Below, piece by piece: positions 15,423-22,145 of a DNA stretch of 22,145 nucleotides. The translations under genes and the position numbers were made by a program. Source of the DNA: an uncultured Clostridia bacterium (lineage in GTDB: Bacteria; Bacillota; Clostridia; HGM11514); assembly GCA_934464705.1 (NCBI GenBank), contig CAKSKB010000028.1:1-22145 (forward strand), written 5' to 3'. The notes under the pieces are model-generated. The model saw nothing but the letters and a program-made list of their open reading frames with translations, did no database searches and was not told where the DNA came from. Every line of letters starts with the position of its first letter. Position 1 is the first letter of the stretch.

Positions 15423-15884
15423 ATGAAAACTTGCTGTTTTACAGGGCATAGAATAATTTCCTCGGCAGATAGGGAAACAATTAAAGATAATCTTTATAAG
15501 GCGGTTGACGCCCTCGCTGCGCAAGGCTGCACGGAATTTATAAGCGGCGGCGCAAGGGGCTTTGACACGCTTGCGGCGATTGCGGTTCTGGCTGTCAGAA
15601 AGCTTCGCCCGGAAATAAAACTCCGGCTCATTCTGCCATGTTCCGACCAGGCAGAGCATTGGAGCGAACAGGAAAGGTCGATTTACCGTTATATATTGGA
15701 GCAGGCAGATTCCTCGGAGGTTCTGCACGATGCGTACATTAAAGGCTGCATGCACGAAAGGAACCGAAAGATGATTGACAGTTCCGATATCTGCATAGCA
15801 TATCTGAAAAGAAATTTCGGCGGAACAAAATTCACCGTTGATTACGCAATAAGGAAAAACAAAAAGGTGGTATACATCGTATGA
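15423..15884 (+). CDS. YpsA-like SLOG-family protein
   Basis: The 153-residue cytoplasmic protein has a Rossmann-like SLOG fold. The family motifs are visible: FTGHR (6-10) near the start, and FISGGARGFDTLAA (about 39-52), the Gly-rich nucleotide-binding turn. The C-terminal half ends in a strand, KKVVYIV. B. subtilis YpsA is linked to cell division and shape, and SLOG proteins are thought to bind nucleotide-derived ligands; what this one binds cannot be read from sequence. AAAGGAT lies 7 nt before ATG 15423. The stop overlaps the mannosidase start by 4 nt, so the two are translationally coupled, an unusual partnership. Confidence 0.85.
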   Translation: MKTCCFTGHRIISSADRETIKDNLYKAVDALAAQGCTEFISGGARGFDTLAAIAVLAVRKLRPEIKLRLILPCSDQAEHWSEQERSIYRYILEQADSSEVLHDAYIKGCMHERNRKMIDSSDICIAYLKRNFGGTKFTVDYAIRKNKKVVYIV

Positions 15885-18196
15885 AAAGAATAATAATGGT
15901 TGGAAATACACATTTTGACCCCGTCTGGCTGTGGAGGTGGGACGAGGCAATGGCTTCAATTCGCTCGACCTTCCGTTCTGCACTTAAAAGAATGAAAGAG
16001 GACGAAAATTTTTGCTATTCGTTTTCCGCACCCTCGGTTTTTGAGTGGATTAAAAACACAGACCCCGGTCTTTTTGAAGAAATAAAAGGAAGGATAGCCG
16101 AAGGCAGATGGGAACTCGGAGAAGGCTGGTGGCTGCAGCCCGACTGCAACAGTGCAAGCGGCGAAAGCTATATCCGACACGGGCTTTACACGCAAAAGTA
16201 TTTTGAAAAAAATTTCGGAAAAACATGTGATACCGTTTTTAATATTGATTCTTTCGGTCACAGCGCACAGCTGCCGCAGATTATATCGAAATGCGGCATG
16301 AAAAACTATGCCTTTTGGCGTCCGAATGAGGAGCATATGCACCTTCCGCAGGCGCTTTTCAGGTGGGTCGGGATAGACGGCTCATCGCTTAAGTGCTACC
16401 GCGTCGGCGGAACCGGAGGCGAAATTTTCACCGAGGATTTTGAAAAAGACACAATGAAAAAAATATTTGAGGACAACAGCTCCCACGATATTATGTGTGT
16501 GTTCGGCGTAACCGACCACGGCGGAGCACCGACAAAATCGCAGATGGAGATTATAAACCGCCTGTCCGAAGAAAGGAACGACTGCATAATCAAATTCGGA
16601 ACCGAAAAAGAATTTTTTGACGGAGTTTCCGAAATGCCCGAGGTAAGGGGCGAATTACAGGTCAAATTCATAGGGCCTTATTCAAACATAAATGAGATAA
16701 AAAAGAACAACCGCAAAGCGGAATACGCATGCCAGAACGCCGAAAGCGCTTCGGTAATTGCTGAAAAACTCTGCGGAAAAGAGTATCCGAAAGAAAAACT
16801 CAGAAGCGCATGGCTGGATGTGCTGTTTAACCAGTTCCACGATATTCTCGGCGGAACAAGCATAAAAAGCGCATATTTTGACGCACGCAACCTCCACGGA
16901 AGGGCAATTCAGACGGCTAACGAAGTCATGCACTATGCCCTGCAGACCGTCACGGCGTCCATGAAAATGCCGGGCAGAAACCCCGATAACGAGTGGAACA
17001 TCGCTGTGTGGAATCTTAACGGCTTTGAATATACCTCCCCTGTCGAGGCAGAGGTTCAGTGGGCATGGGAGTTCCCGTGGTACAGCGGCGGAATCGAACT
17101 GGAGGACGAAAAAGGCATCGTGTATCCGTGCCAGATTATAACCGAGGAGTGTACTGTTCCGGGTTTTCGTTCAAGGTTTGTTTTCAGGGATAAAATTCCG
17201 TCATTCGGCTGCAAAACATATATCGTGAGGAAAACGAACAAGCCGTGCACGGGTGTTTCCGAAAGCTTCGAAAGCACGGGATTCCGCCTTGAAAAATCCG
17301 ATTTTGGCTTTGATATAACTGATAAAAAGACAGGAAAAACATATAAAAATATGTTTGCCCCCTATGTGCTCGGCGATATTTGCGATACATGGGGCTTTAA
17401 TAAAACCGTATTTGAAAACGAAAAGTTTCCGTTTGAACTTGTTTCTCTGAAAACTACCGAATCCGGCGACTTAAGAACCTCCGTAAAAGCCGAATATTCC
17501 TACGGAAAATCAACATTTGAGCAGACAATCACGATGTATGACGATATTATCGATGTAAGCTGGAAGGTCCTCTGGAACGAAAAGCACAAAGCGCTTAAAA
17601 TAGGATTCCCGGCAAAAAAATGCACGGTTTCAATTCCTGCCGGATTCATAGAAAGAGAAAAGTGCGAATTTGAGCGCCCGATATCAGAATGGATAAAAAC
17701 AGAGGATTTCGCAATCGCCTCGGACTCTGCCTTTGCATACGGTTTTGACGGAGAGAAAATCGGAATTACAATTCTTCGCAGCTGCATTTTCGGCGACCTC
17801 CGAACGGAAGAGCTGAAAGAACGTGAATATGAGTATACAGACCAAGGTGAAACGGCGGGGCGGTTTCGTCTGTGCTTTGAAGATATTGCTCATGAGGCAA
17901 TATCGCTTAACAATCCCCCGGTCATTATAAGCGAAGCTAACCACGGCGGAAAACTCCCTTCCGAAAACAGCATTTTCAGCTGCGGCGGAGCGCTTATCAC
18001 CGCAGTAAAGCAGACAGAGGACGGCAAAAACACCGTTATCCGCATTACAGAAGAAAACGGATGCGAAACCGCTGCAAGGCTTTATGCCGAAGGAAAAATT
18101 TACGAAACGGCACTCAGACCTTTTGAAATAAAAACCGTTATATACGACGGCGAAAACTTCACCGAAACGGATATGCTGGAGGCGGTATCTTGTTAG
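15881..18196 (+). CDS. Glycoside hydrolase family 38 alpha-mannosidase
   Basis: This is a zinc-dependent retaining exo-alpha-mannosidase. The 771-residue protein carries the GH38 signatures in order. The zinc ligands H11 and D13 are in NTHFDPVW. The nucleophile and zinc ligand D123 is in NIDSFGHSAQLPQ. TDHGGAPTK (211-219) follows, and the third zinc-site histidine, H320, is in NQFHDILGGTS. The rest is the usual beta-rich C-terminal half. There is no signal peptide, so it acts in the cytosol on imported or internal mannosides. AAGGTGG lies about 12 nt before ATG 15881. The gene is coupled to the ypsA-like gene (4-nt overlap) and to the permease gene (7-nt overlap). Linkage specificity cannot be decided from sequence. 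Confidence 0.95.
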   Translation: MKRIIMVGNTHFDPVWLWRWDEAMASIRSTFRSALKRMKEDENFCYSFSAPSVFEWIKNTDPGLFEEIKGRIAEGRWELGEGWWLQPDCNSASGESYIRHGLYTQKYFEKNFGKTCDTVFNIDSFGHSAQLPQIISKCGMKNYAFWRPNEEHMHLPQALFRWVGIDGSSLKCYRVGGTGGEIFTEDFEKDTMKKIFEDNSSHDIMCVFGVTDHGGAPTKSQMEIINRLSEERNDCIIKFGTEKEFFDGVSEMPEVRGELQVKFIGPYSNINEIKKNNRKAEYACQNAESASVIAEKLCGKEYPKEKLRSAWLDVLFNQFHDILGGTSIKSAYFDARNLHGRAIQTANEVMHYALQTVTASMKMPGRNPDNEWNIAVWNLNGFEYTSPVEAEVQWAWEFPWYSGGIELEDEKGIVYPCQIITEECTVPGFRSRFVFRDKIPSFGCKTYIVRKTNKPCTGVSESFESTGFRLEKSDFGFDITDKKTGKTYKNMFAPYVLGDICDTWGFNKTVFENEKFPFELVSLKTTESGDLRTSVKAEYSYGKSTFEQTITMYDDIIDVSWKVLWNEKHKALKIGFPAKKCTVSIPAGFIEREKCEFERPISEWIKTEDFAIASDSAFAYGFDGEKIGITILRSCIFGDLRTEELKEREYEYTDQGETAGRFRLCFEDIAHEAISLNNPPVIISEANHGGKLPSENSIFSCGGALITAVKQTEDGKNTVIRITEENGCETAARLYAEGKIYETALRPFEIKTVIYDGENFTETDMLEAVSC

Positions 18197-19191
18197 ATGT
18201 TTTTATGTATTCTTTCAACGCCGTTATGCCTATAATCGGCATGATATTTCTGGGATATATTTTAAGAAAAACAGGCTTTCTGAACGATAATTTTCTCGAT
18301 ACGGGCAATAAGCTGATGTTTAAACTGTGCCTTCCGTGCCTGCTTTATATAAACATATATTCCGTAGGCTCGTTTTCAGATATAAACACGGATGTAATAT
18401 GGTATGCGGTAATATCCGTTGCCGTCCTGTTTTTTATCGGAATGGCAGCCGCGGCTTTTGTAAAAGACCCGCGCCAAAAGGGGGTTGTGCACCAGTGCAC
18501 ATTCAGGTCGAACTACGCAATAATCGGAATGGTTCTGGCGGAAACTCTCGGCGGAACAAAAGCAACCGCAATCGTCGGTATACTGTCGGCATTCATAATT
18601 GCCATGTTCAATGTTCTTGCCGTAGTCAGCCTTGCGATGTACAGCGAAGACGGCAAAATCGACCTTAAGAAAATAGCAAAAAACACCGTCACAAATCCGC
18701 TTATTATAAGCGTTGTGCTCGGTGCTCTGACGCTTGCCGCAAGAAGCGTTATTCCAAACCTTGGCGGAGAACCCGTGTTTTCCATAAAAAACAATCTCCC
18801 GGCGCTGTACTCGATAATTTCGAGTCTGGCAAAAGCCGCGTCGCCTCTTGCGCTTATCGTTCTCGGCGGAAAATTCACTTTCGGCGCAAGCCGCAAAATG
18901 GCAAAGCAAATCGTGCTTGCAACATCGCTTCGTGTGCTTATCGCTCCGCTTTTGGGAATTTTCGGGGGAGTCATATTAACACGCCTCGGAATTGTTAATT
19001 TTACAAATGCGGAATTCCCTGCCCTGGTGGCTCTTTTCGGAACTCCCGTTGCGGTTTCAAGCTCGGTCATGGCAGGCGAAATGGACTGCGATGAACTTCT
19101 TGCCGGGCAGCTTGTTGTATGGACAAGCCTTGCCTCAATGGTAACGCTGTTCGTGTTTGTTTCAATCCTCAGATTCATGGGTTACCTCTGA
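18190..19191 (+). CDS. AEC-family (auxin efflux carrier-type) permease
   Basis: The 333-residue membrane protein has about ten hydrophobic helices and the family's inner repeat. FLGYILRKTGFLNDNF stands near the N-terminus, CTFRSNYAIIGMVLA (about 103-117) is the conserved region after the third helix, and the C-terminal ALFGTPVAVSSSVMA matches the AEC signature. Bacterial members move small organic acids or amino acids such as malate; the substrate here is unknown. I chose TTG 18190 because GGAGG stands 7 nt before it. ATG 18205 is possible but poorly placed. The start lies inside the end of the mannosidase gene. The 3' end overlaps the convergent ylzJ gene by 30 bp. Confidence 0.92.
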   Translation: MLDVFMYSFNAVMPIIGMIFLGYILRKTGFLNDNFLDTGNKLMFKLCLPCLLYINIYSVGSFSDINTDVIWYAVISVAVLFFIGMAAAAFVKDPRQKGVVHQCTFRSNYAIIGMVLAETLGGTKATAIVGILSAFIIAMFNVLAVVSLAMYSEDGKIDLKKIAKNTVTNPLIISVVLGALTLAARSVIPNLGGEPVFSIKNNLPALYSIISSLAKAASPLALIVLGGKFTFGASRKMAKQIVLATSLRVLIAPLLGIFGGVILTRLGIVNFTNAEFPALVALFGTPVAVSSSVMAGEMDCDELLAGQLVVWTSLASMVTLFVFVSILRFMGYL

Positions 19192-19347
19192 TGAGAACCT
19201 TATAAAGTCCGAAGGGTCGGTCGAAATTATGCGCCGTACGCTTCCGCCCGACACCTCCATCAGCACCCCGTTTCTGCGGATATACGATACATCCGGCTCG
19301 TTACCGTCACCGAATATTATGCTATTTGGAATTATTGAGTACATCAT
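19162..19347 (-). CDS. YlzJ-like small protein
   Basis: The 61-residue protein begins MMYSIIPNSIIFGDG and contains GGSVRRIISTDPSDFIR. It resembles YlzJ of Bacillus in length, in the N-terminal tyrosine-isoleucine-proline pattern and in the (L/I)STNP-type motif. Its function is unknown. It lies directly after tepA, the same neighbour as in Bacillus, with a 26-nt overlap. AAGGAG lies 10 nt before ATG 19347. Its last 30 bp overlap the tail of the permease gene on the other strand. Confidence 0.82.
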   Translation of the reverse strand: MMYSIIPNSIIFGDGNEPDVSYIRRNGVLMEVSGGSVRRIISTDPSDFIRFSSEVTHESED

Positions 19348-20023
19348 TATTCTTTTTCTCCTTTATAAGCTCAAACAGGGCGTCAAGTGCGTCGGAAAGA
19401 CCTCCGAGAGAGTCAATAAGCCCGACCTTCACGGCGTCCTCACCGAATACCACCGTGCCGACATCATTTGCGATTTCCCCGGTTTTAAGCATGAGATTTC
19501 TGAAACCTTCTTCTGAAATACCGGAATTTCTGCATACAAACGAAACAACACGGTCCTGCATGCGGTCGAAATACTCGAAGGTCTGCGAAACGCCGATAAC
19601 AACGCCGCTCATTCTTATGGGGTGGATAGTCATGGTAGCCGACGGTGCAATGAACGATTTTTTGGCGGAAACCGCAAGCGGCACGCCTATGCTGTGACCG
19701 CCTCCGAGAACGAGTGAAACCGCCGGTGTTTTCATAGATGAAATCATTTCTGCAATCGCGAGCCCGGCTTCGACATCGCCGCCGACGGTATTCAGTATCA
19801 CAAGCAGCCCGTCAATGCTTTCGTCCTGTTCGATTGCAATAAGCTGCGGAATCACATGCTCGTACTTTGTTGTTTTGTTTTGTGACGGAAGTATCATGTG
19901 CCCCTCAATCTGACCGATTATGTTAAGGCAATGAATATTTCCGCGTTTGTTTTTTGTTGCAACGGTACCGAATTCCTTAATCTGATTGTCTTTTTCGCTG
20001 GAATTATTGTTTTTTTCAGACAT
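19322..20023 (-). CDS. tepA: ClpP-like serine protease TepA (translocation-enhancing protein)
   Basis: The 233-residue cytosolic protein has the ClpP/crotonase fold. The substrate-pocket glycines are in LNTVGGDVEAGLAIAEM, the nucleophile region is GGGHSIGVPLA with serine in the ClpP position, and the catalytic histidine is in TMTIHPIR. The TepA type, rather than ClpP proper, is shown by GGGHSIG in place of GxASM, by a polar Asn/Ser/Lys-rich N-terminus of about 25 residues, and by the ylzJ gene after it. In Bacillus TepA is associated with secretion and with spore protein turnover. AAGGAG lies 8 nt before ATG 20023. The frame extends to TTG 20029, which is too close to that site. Confidence 0.92.
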   Translation of the reverse strand: MSEKNNNSSEKDNQIKEFGTVATKNKRGNIHCLNIIGQIEGHMILPSQNKTTKYEHVIPQLIAIEQDESIDGLLVILNTVGGDVEAGLAIAEMISSMKTPAVSLVLGGGHSIGVPLAVSAKKSFIAPSATMTIHPIRMSGVVIGVSQTFEYFDRMQDRVVSFVCRNSGISEEGFRNLMLKTGEIANDVGTVVFGEDAVKVGLIDSLGGLSDALDALFELIKEKKNNDVLNNSK

Positions 20024-20068
20024 AATCAATTCTCCTTTTAGGTTATTATTTACCGCCGGAGAAAAAAT

Positions 20069-20096
20069 ATTATATGAAATTTTTAAAAATTTGAAA
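20069..20096 (-). promoter_or_regulatory. Possible tepA promoter
   Basis: On the minus strand TATAAT (20069-20074) has a weak -35 box about 16-17 bp upstream (TTTCAA or GTTTCA, within 20091-20097). That -35 hexamer is the reverse complement of the ECF-type TGAAAC of the divergent promoter, so the two promoters overlap. Confidence 0.45.
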
Positions 20097-20119
20097 CCTT
20101 TTGACCGTCCCGGAAGTAT
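20092..20119 (+). promoter_or_regulatory. Possible ECF-type promoter of the sigma/anti-sigma pair
   Basis: TGAAAC (20092-20097) is the classic -35 box of many ECF sigma factors in Firmicutes. After 16 bp comes AAGTAT (20114-20119) as a candidate -10. Its position shortly before the sigma gene suggests autoregulation. No sigma-A -10 box lies at a workable distance upstream of the ribosome binding site. Confidence 0.42.
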
Positions 20120-20143
20120 TACTTATGAGAGGAGGCTGAGGCG

Positions 20144-20623
20144 ATGATGAATGCAGAGCAGAAGCACCGCCTTACAGAAAAATATTTCGACACCGTGTAC
20201 AGGCTTGCTCTGTCGCAGACAAAGGATAAATTTCTGGCGGAGGATATAACGCAGGATGTTTTTCTGCGGTTTATCCGAGCCGATAAGGAATTCCAAAACG
20301 AAGAGCATGTAAAGGCATGGCTTATCAGGGTAACCGTAAACCGATGCAAAAGTACATTTTCTGCGTTTTTCTTCAAAAAAACAGTCCCTCTCACCGAAGA
20401 AATCCGCTTTGAGCAGCCCGAGTACAGCGAAATATGGACAGCCGTTGCAAAGCTTCCTCTCAAGTATAAAACGGTCGTCCACCTGTTTTACTATGAGGAT
20501 ATGTCCGTAAAGCAGATTTCGGCATGCCTTTCCCTCAACGAGTCAACCGTGAAATCACGGCTGAAACGAGGCAGAGAGCAGCTAAAAGAAATATTGAAAG
20601 GATGGGATGATATTGAATTTTAA
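20144..20623 (+). CDS. ECF-type sigma-70 family RNA polymerase sigma factor
   Basis: The 159-residue protein has only regions 2 and 4, the ECF (group 4) layout. Region 2 (about residues 10-80) contains FLAEDITQDVFLRFIR and EHVKAWLIRVTVNRCKS. Region 4 (about 105-155) contains LPLKYKTVVHLFYYEDMSVKQIS and the helix-turn-helix LSLNESTVKSRLKRGREQLK. GGAGG lies 8 nt before ATG 20144. The next gene overlaps it by 17 nt and encodes a membrane protein of anti-sigma type, so the two form a standard signalling pair. The inducing signal is unknown. Confidence 0.93.
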   Translation: MMNAEQKHRLTEKYFDTVYRLALSQTKDKFLAEDITQDVFLRFIRADKEFQNEEHVKAWLIRVTVNRCKSTFSAFFFKKTVPLTEEIRFEQPEYSEIWTAVAKLPLKYKTVVHLFYYEDMSVKQISACLSLNESTVKSRLKRGREQLKEILKGWDDIEF

Positions 20624-21593
20624 AGAAATGTACAAATCGGCAAATGAACAAATTCATGCTCCCACCGATGTCTTGAACAGGGTGCTTTCCGAAGCCCCCA
20701 AAAAGCCGCGAAGGGTATTTGCGGCAGTTAAAATATGTGTTGCTGCAGCTGCGGCAATCACCGTTACGGTTACATCGGCATACCTATATGGCATTGATAC
20801 CGCCGATGAACCCATGAAAATTATGCAGGCAGACACAAGCACGGACGCAGGAACCAAAAAAGATATTAATACAGAAAAAGGTTCGGAAACAATTTCCACG
20901 CCTGAAACTAATGAGGAAAATGCAAAAAATACCGAGCGAATTTATTCTGCGCCCGCAATTTCTCCCGATAAGGAAACCGAAAAACCGAGCGTTTCCGTTT
21001 CGGAGAAAACAGAGGTTAAAACTCCCGAACCGCCAAAGGCAGACGAAAACGCTGTGCAGCCAAGCGAAGCTTCTGATTACGCAGTTTCAGAAACTTTGCC
21101 GGAAAGCGCCGAACAGGCGGATGTTTATTCGTTCGACGCTGCCGAAAAGTGCGCAGACGTTGCAGGCGAAAACAAATATTCCGCTTATGCGGCAAACAGC
21201 GCCCATTCGGAGGATTCCATGGCGGGCGGCGGCTCGGGCACAAGAAAAAGCACCTCATTTTCGGCTGTAAGCTATGAGGAATACTGCGAAAAAATCGGTT
21301 ATGATGTGATTTCTAAAGCAATGCTTCCGGACGGCGTTTCACTCGTAAAGCCTGCGGAGGTCTATATTGACGGAGCACAAAATTCAAACACCTTTTACAC
21401 CTCGTTTGAAAATTCAAAGGAATGTTATATTACGCTTTCTGTCAATAAATCTTCCGGCAAATACTGTACGGTATCGGAAACCGAAAGCGGCTACGACATC
21501 AGTATCAAAACCGAAAATCTCAGCATATCCGCTGCGGCTTACGGATTTACCGAGGAAGAGGCAAATAACCTCGCAAAATCGCTGAGCGAATAA
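20607..21593 (+). CDS. Probable membrane anti-sigma factor
   Basis: The 328-residue protein is built as a short cytosolic N-terminus (about 1-36, which would bind the sigma factor), one membrane helix (about 38-62) and a long extracytoplasmic part. The first 150 residues outside (about 64-210) are a low-complexity linker rich in Glu, Thr, Ser, Pro and Ala. The C-terminal 110 residues (from about 215, SYEEYCEKIGYDVIS, MLPDGVSLVKP) form a compact alpha/beta domain like the DUF4367-type sensor domains of Clostridia anti-sigma factors; that match is from memory. No zinc-binding HXXXCXXC motif is seen in the N-terminus. AAGGAT lies a few nt before ATG 20607, which is inside the end of the sigma gene. 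Confidence 0.82.
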   Translation: MILNFKEMYKSANEQIHAPTDVLNRVLSEAPKKPRRVFAAVKICVAAAAAITVTVTSAYLYGIDTADEPMKIMQADTSTDAGTKKDINTEKGSETISTPETNEENAKNTERIYSAPAISPDKETEKPSVSVSEKTEVKTPEPPKADENAVQPSEASDYAVSETLPESAEQADVYSFDAAEKCADVAGENKYSAYAANSAHSEDSMAGGGSGTRKSTSFSAVSYEEYCEKIGYDVISKAMLPDGVSLVKPAEVYIDGAQNSNTFYTSFENSKECYITLSVNKSSGKYCTVSETESGYDISIKTENLSISAAAYGFTEEEANNLAKSLSE

Positions 21594-21620
21594 TTTTCTG
21601 CACTTTTTTGCCGAAAACTC

Positions 21621-21649
21621 TTGAAAACCTACTAAATCTATGTTATTAT
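21621..21649 (+). promoter_or_regulatory. Sigma-A promoter of the Rrf2 regulator gene
   Basis: TTGAAA (21621-21626) and TATTAT (21644-21649) are separated by 17 bp. Transcription would start near 21656, about 24 nt before GTG 21680. Confidence 0.72.
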
Positions 21650-21654
21650 AGTAG
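21629..21654. promoter_or_regulatory. Palindrome over the Rrf2 promoter, probable autoregulatory operator
   Basis: CTACTA (21629-21634) and TAGTAG (21649-21654) form a perfect inverted repeat with 14 bp between them, giving a 26-bp site that covers the spacer and the -10 box. The size and AT-rich centre suit an Rrf2-family dimer, so binding would block the promoter of its own gene. Confidence 0.5.
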
Positions 21655-21679
21655 TATGACAGACAAGAGGTGACCGAAA

Positions 21680-22117
21680 GTGAAAATTTCAACAAAGGGC
21701 AGATACGCAATTCGCATGATGCTTGACCTTGCACAGCACGGAAACGAAGGCTATATAGCCCTTAAGGACATCGCCAAACGGCAGGATATTTCAAAAAAAT
21801 ATCTGGAACAAATTGTTCCGATGCTCAACAAAACCGATTTTCTCAAAACGAACAGAGGATATATGGGCGGCTATATGCTGTCACGCGCACCTTCAAAATA
21901 CACAATAGGCGACATACTCCGCGTAACGGAAGGAAGCCTTGCCCCGGTGCCGTGTGCAGAGCAAAGCCCGGTTGACTGCCCGAGAAGCGCCGACTGTGCA
22001 ACTCTTCCGCTGTGGAAAGGGCTCTACAGAGTTATTTCGGAATATCTTGACAGTATAACACTTCAGGATTTGCTTGACAAAAGCAGCGAAATGTACTCAA
22101 ACGACTACATTATTTAA
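21680..22117 (+). CDS. Rrf2-family transcription regulator, IscR-like
   Basis: The 145-residue winged-helix protein starts MKISTKGRYAIRMMLDLA, the Rrf2 family start. The recognition part is ALKDIAKRQDISKKYLEQIV, and the wing is KTNRGYMGGYMLSR. Three cysteines, C92, C100 and C106, sit where IscR carries its cluster ligands (C92, C98, C104 in E. coli), so [2Fe-2S] binding is likely; CymR-type members lack them. The start is GTG 21680, with AGAGG 9 nt upstream. In Clostridia such genes are often followed by cysteine desulfurase and scaffold genes, but only 28 bp remain in the window after the stop. Confidence 0.93.
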   Translation: MKISTKGRYAIRMMLDLAQHGNEGYIALKDIAKRQDISKKYLEQIVPMLNKTDFLKTNRGYMGGYMLSRAPSKYTIGDILRVTEGSLAPVPCAEQSPVDCPRSADCATLPLWKGLYRVISEYLDSITLQDLLDKSSEMYSNDYII

Positions 22118-22145
22118 CACACTGATACAATATAAAGAAGTGCCC

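Noticed and set aside
1..22145. Mobile elements, CRISPR arrays, tRNA or rRNA genes
   Set aside because: Read on both strands; no transposase or integrase motifs, spaced direct repeats, or tRNA-like folds were noticed.

Overview
The window looks like chromosome from a spore-forming Clostridia-type Firmicute, probably of the Oscillospiraceae/Ruminococcaceae kind. The reasons are a clear forespore sigma factor SigG, the Firmicute cluster ecfA1-ecfA2-ecfT-truA, a TepA/YlzJ pair, strong AGGAGG-type ribosome binding sites and consensus sigma-A promoters. The genus assignment is inference. I saw no insertion sequence, phage gene, tRNA, rRNA or CRISPR array. Nineteen protein genes are supported.

Layout. 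(1) 1-6055, minus strand: the N-terminal 2018 residues of a giant secreted beta-helix protein (GH141-like), cut by the left edge. It is preceded by a perfect sigma-A promoter and a leader of about 295 nt that can fold into several hairpins. (2) 6499-13603, minus strand: a compact eight-gene operon in transcription order methyltransferase, ecfA1, ecfA2, ecfT, truA, DUF5711-like protein, cvpA-like, rho. A consensus promoter lies in front of it and a 20-bp-stem terminator behind it. (3) 13604-15317, minus strand: an unknown four-helix membrane protein, then sigG, then a 303-bp gap with an intrinsic terminator, a possible small RNA and palindromes. The sigG ribosome binding site lies inside a potential hairpin. 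(4) 15423-19191, plus strand: a translationally coupled trio of YpsA/SLOG-like protein, GH38 alpha-mannosidase and AEC-family permease. (5) 19162-20023, minus strand: tepA and ylzJ, converging on and slightly overlapping the permease gene. (6) 20144-21593, plus strand: an ECF-type sigma factor and its probable membrane anti-sigma factor, divergent from tepA. (7) 21680-22117, plus strand: an Rrf2/IscR-type regulator with three cluster-type cysteines and a palindrome across its own promoter.

How the parts fit. The ecfA1A2T genes supply the energising module for vitamin or metal uptake, but no substrate-binding S component is present here. The YpsA-mannosidase-permease operon suggests cytosolic use of a mannoside, and the giant surface protein suggests attack on plant or host polysaccharide outside the cell. 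SigG, TepA and YlzJ point to sporulation or secretion physiology. The observations most worth following are RNA-level: the hairpin over the sigG ribosome binding site, the structured leader of the giant gene, and a possible C-rich small RNA downstream of sigG.
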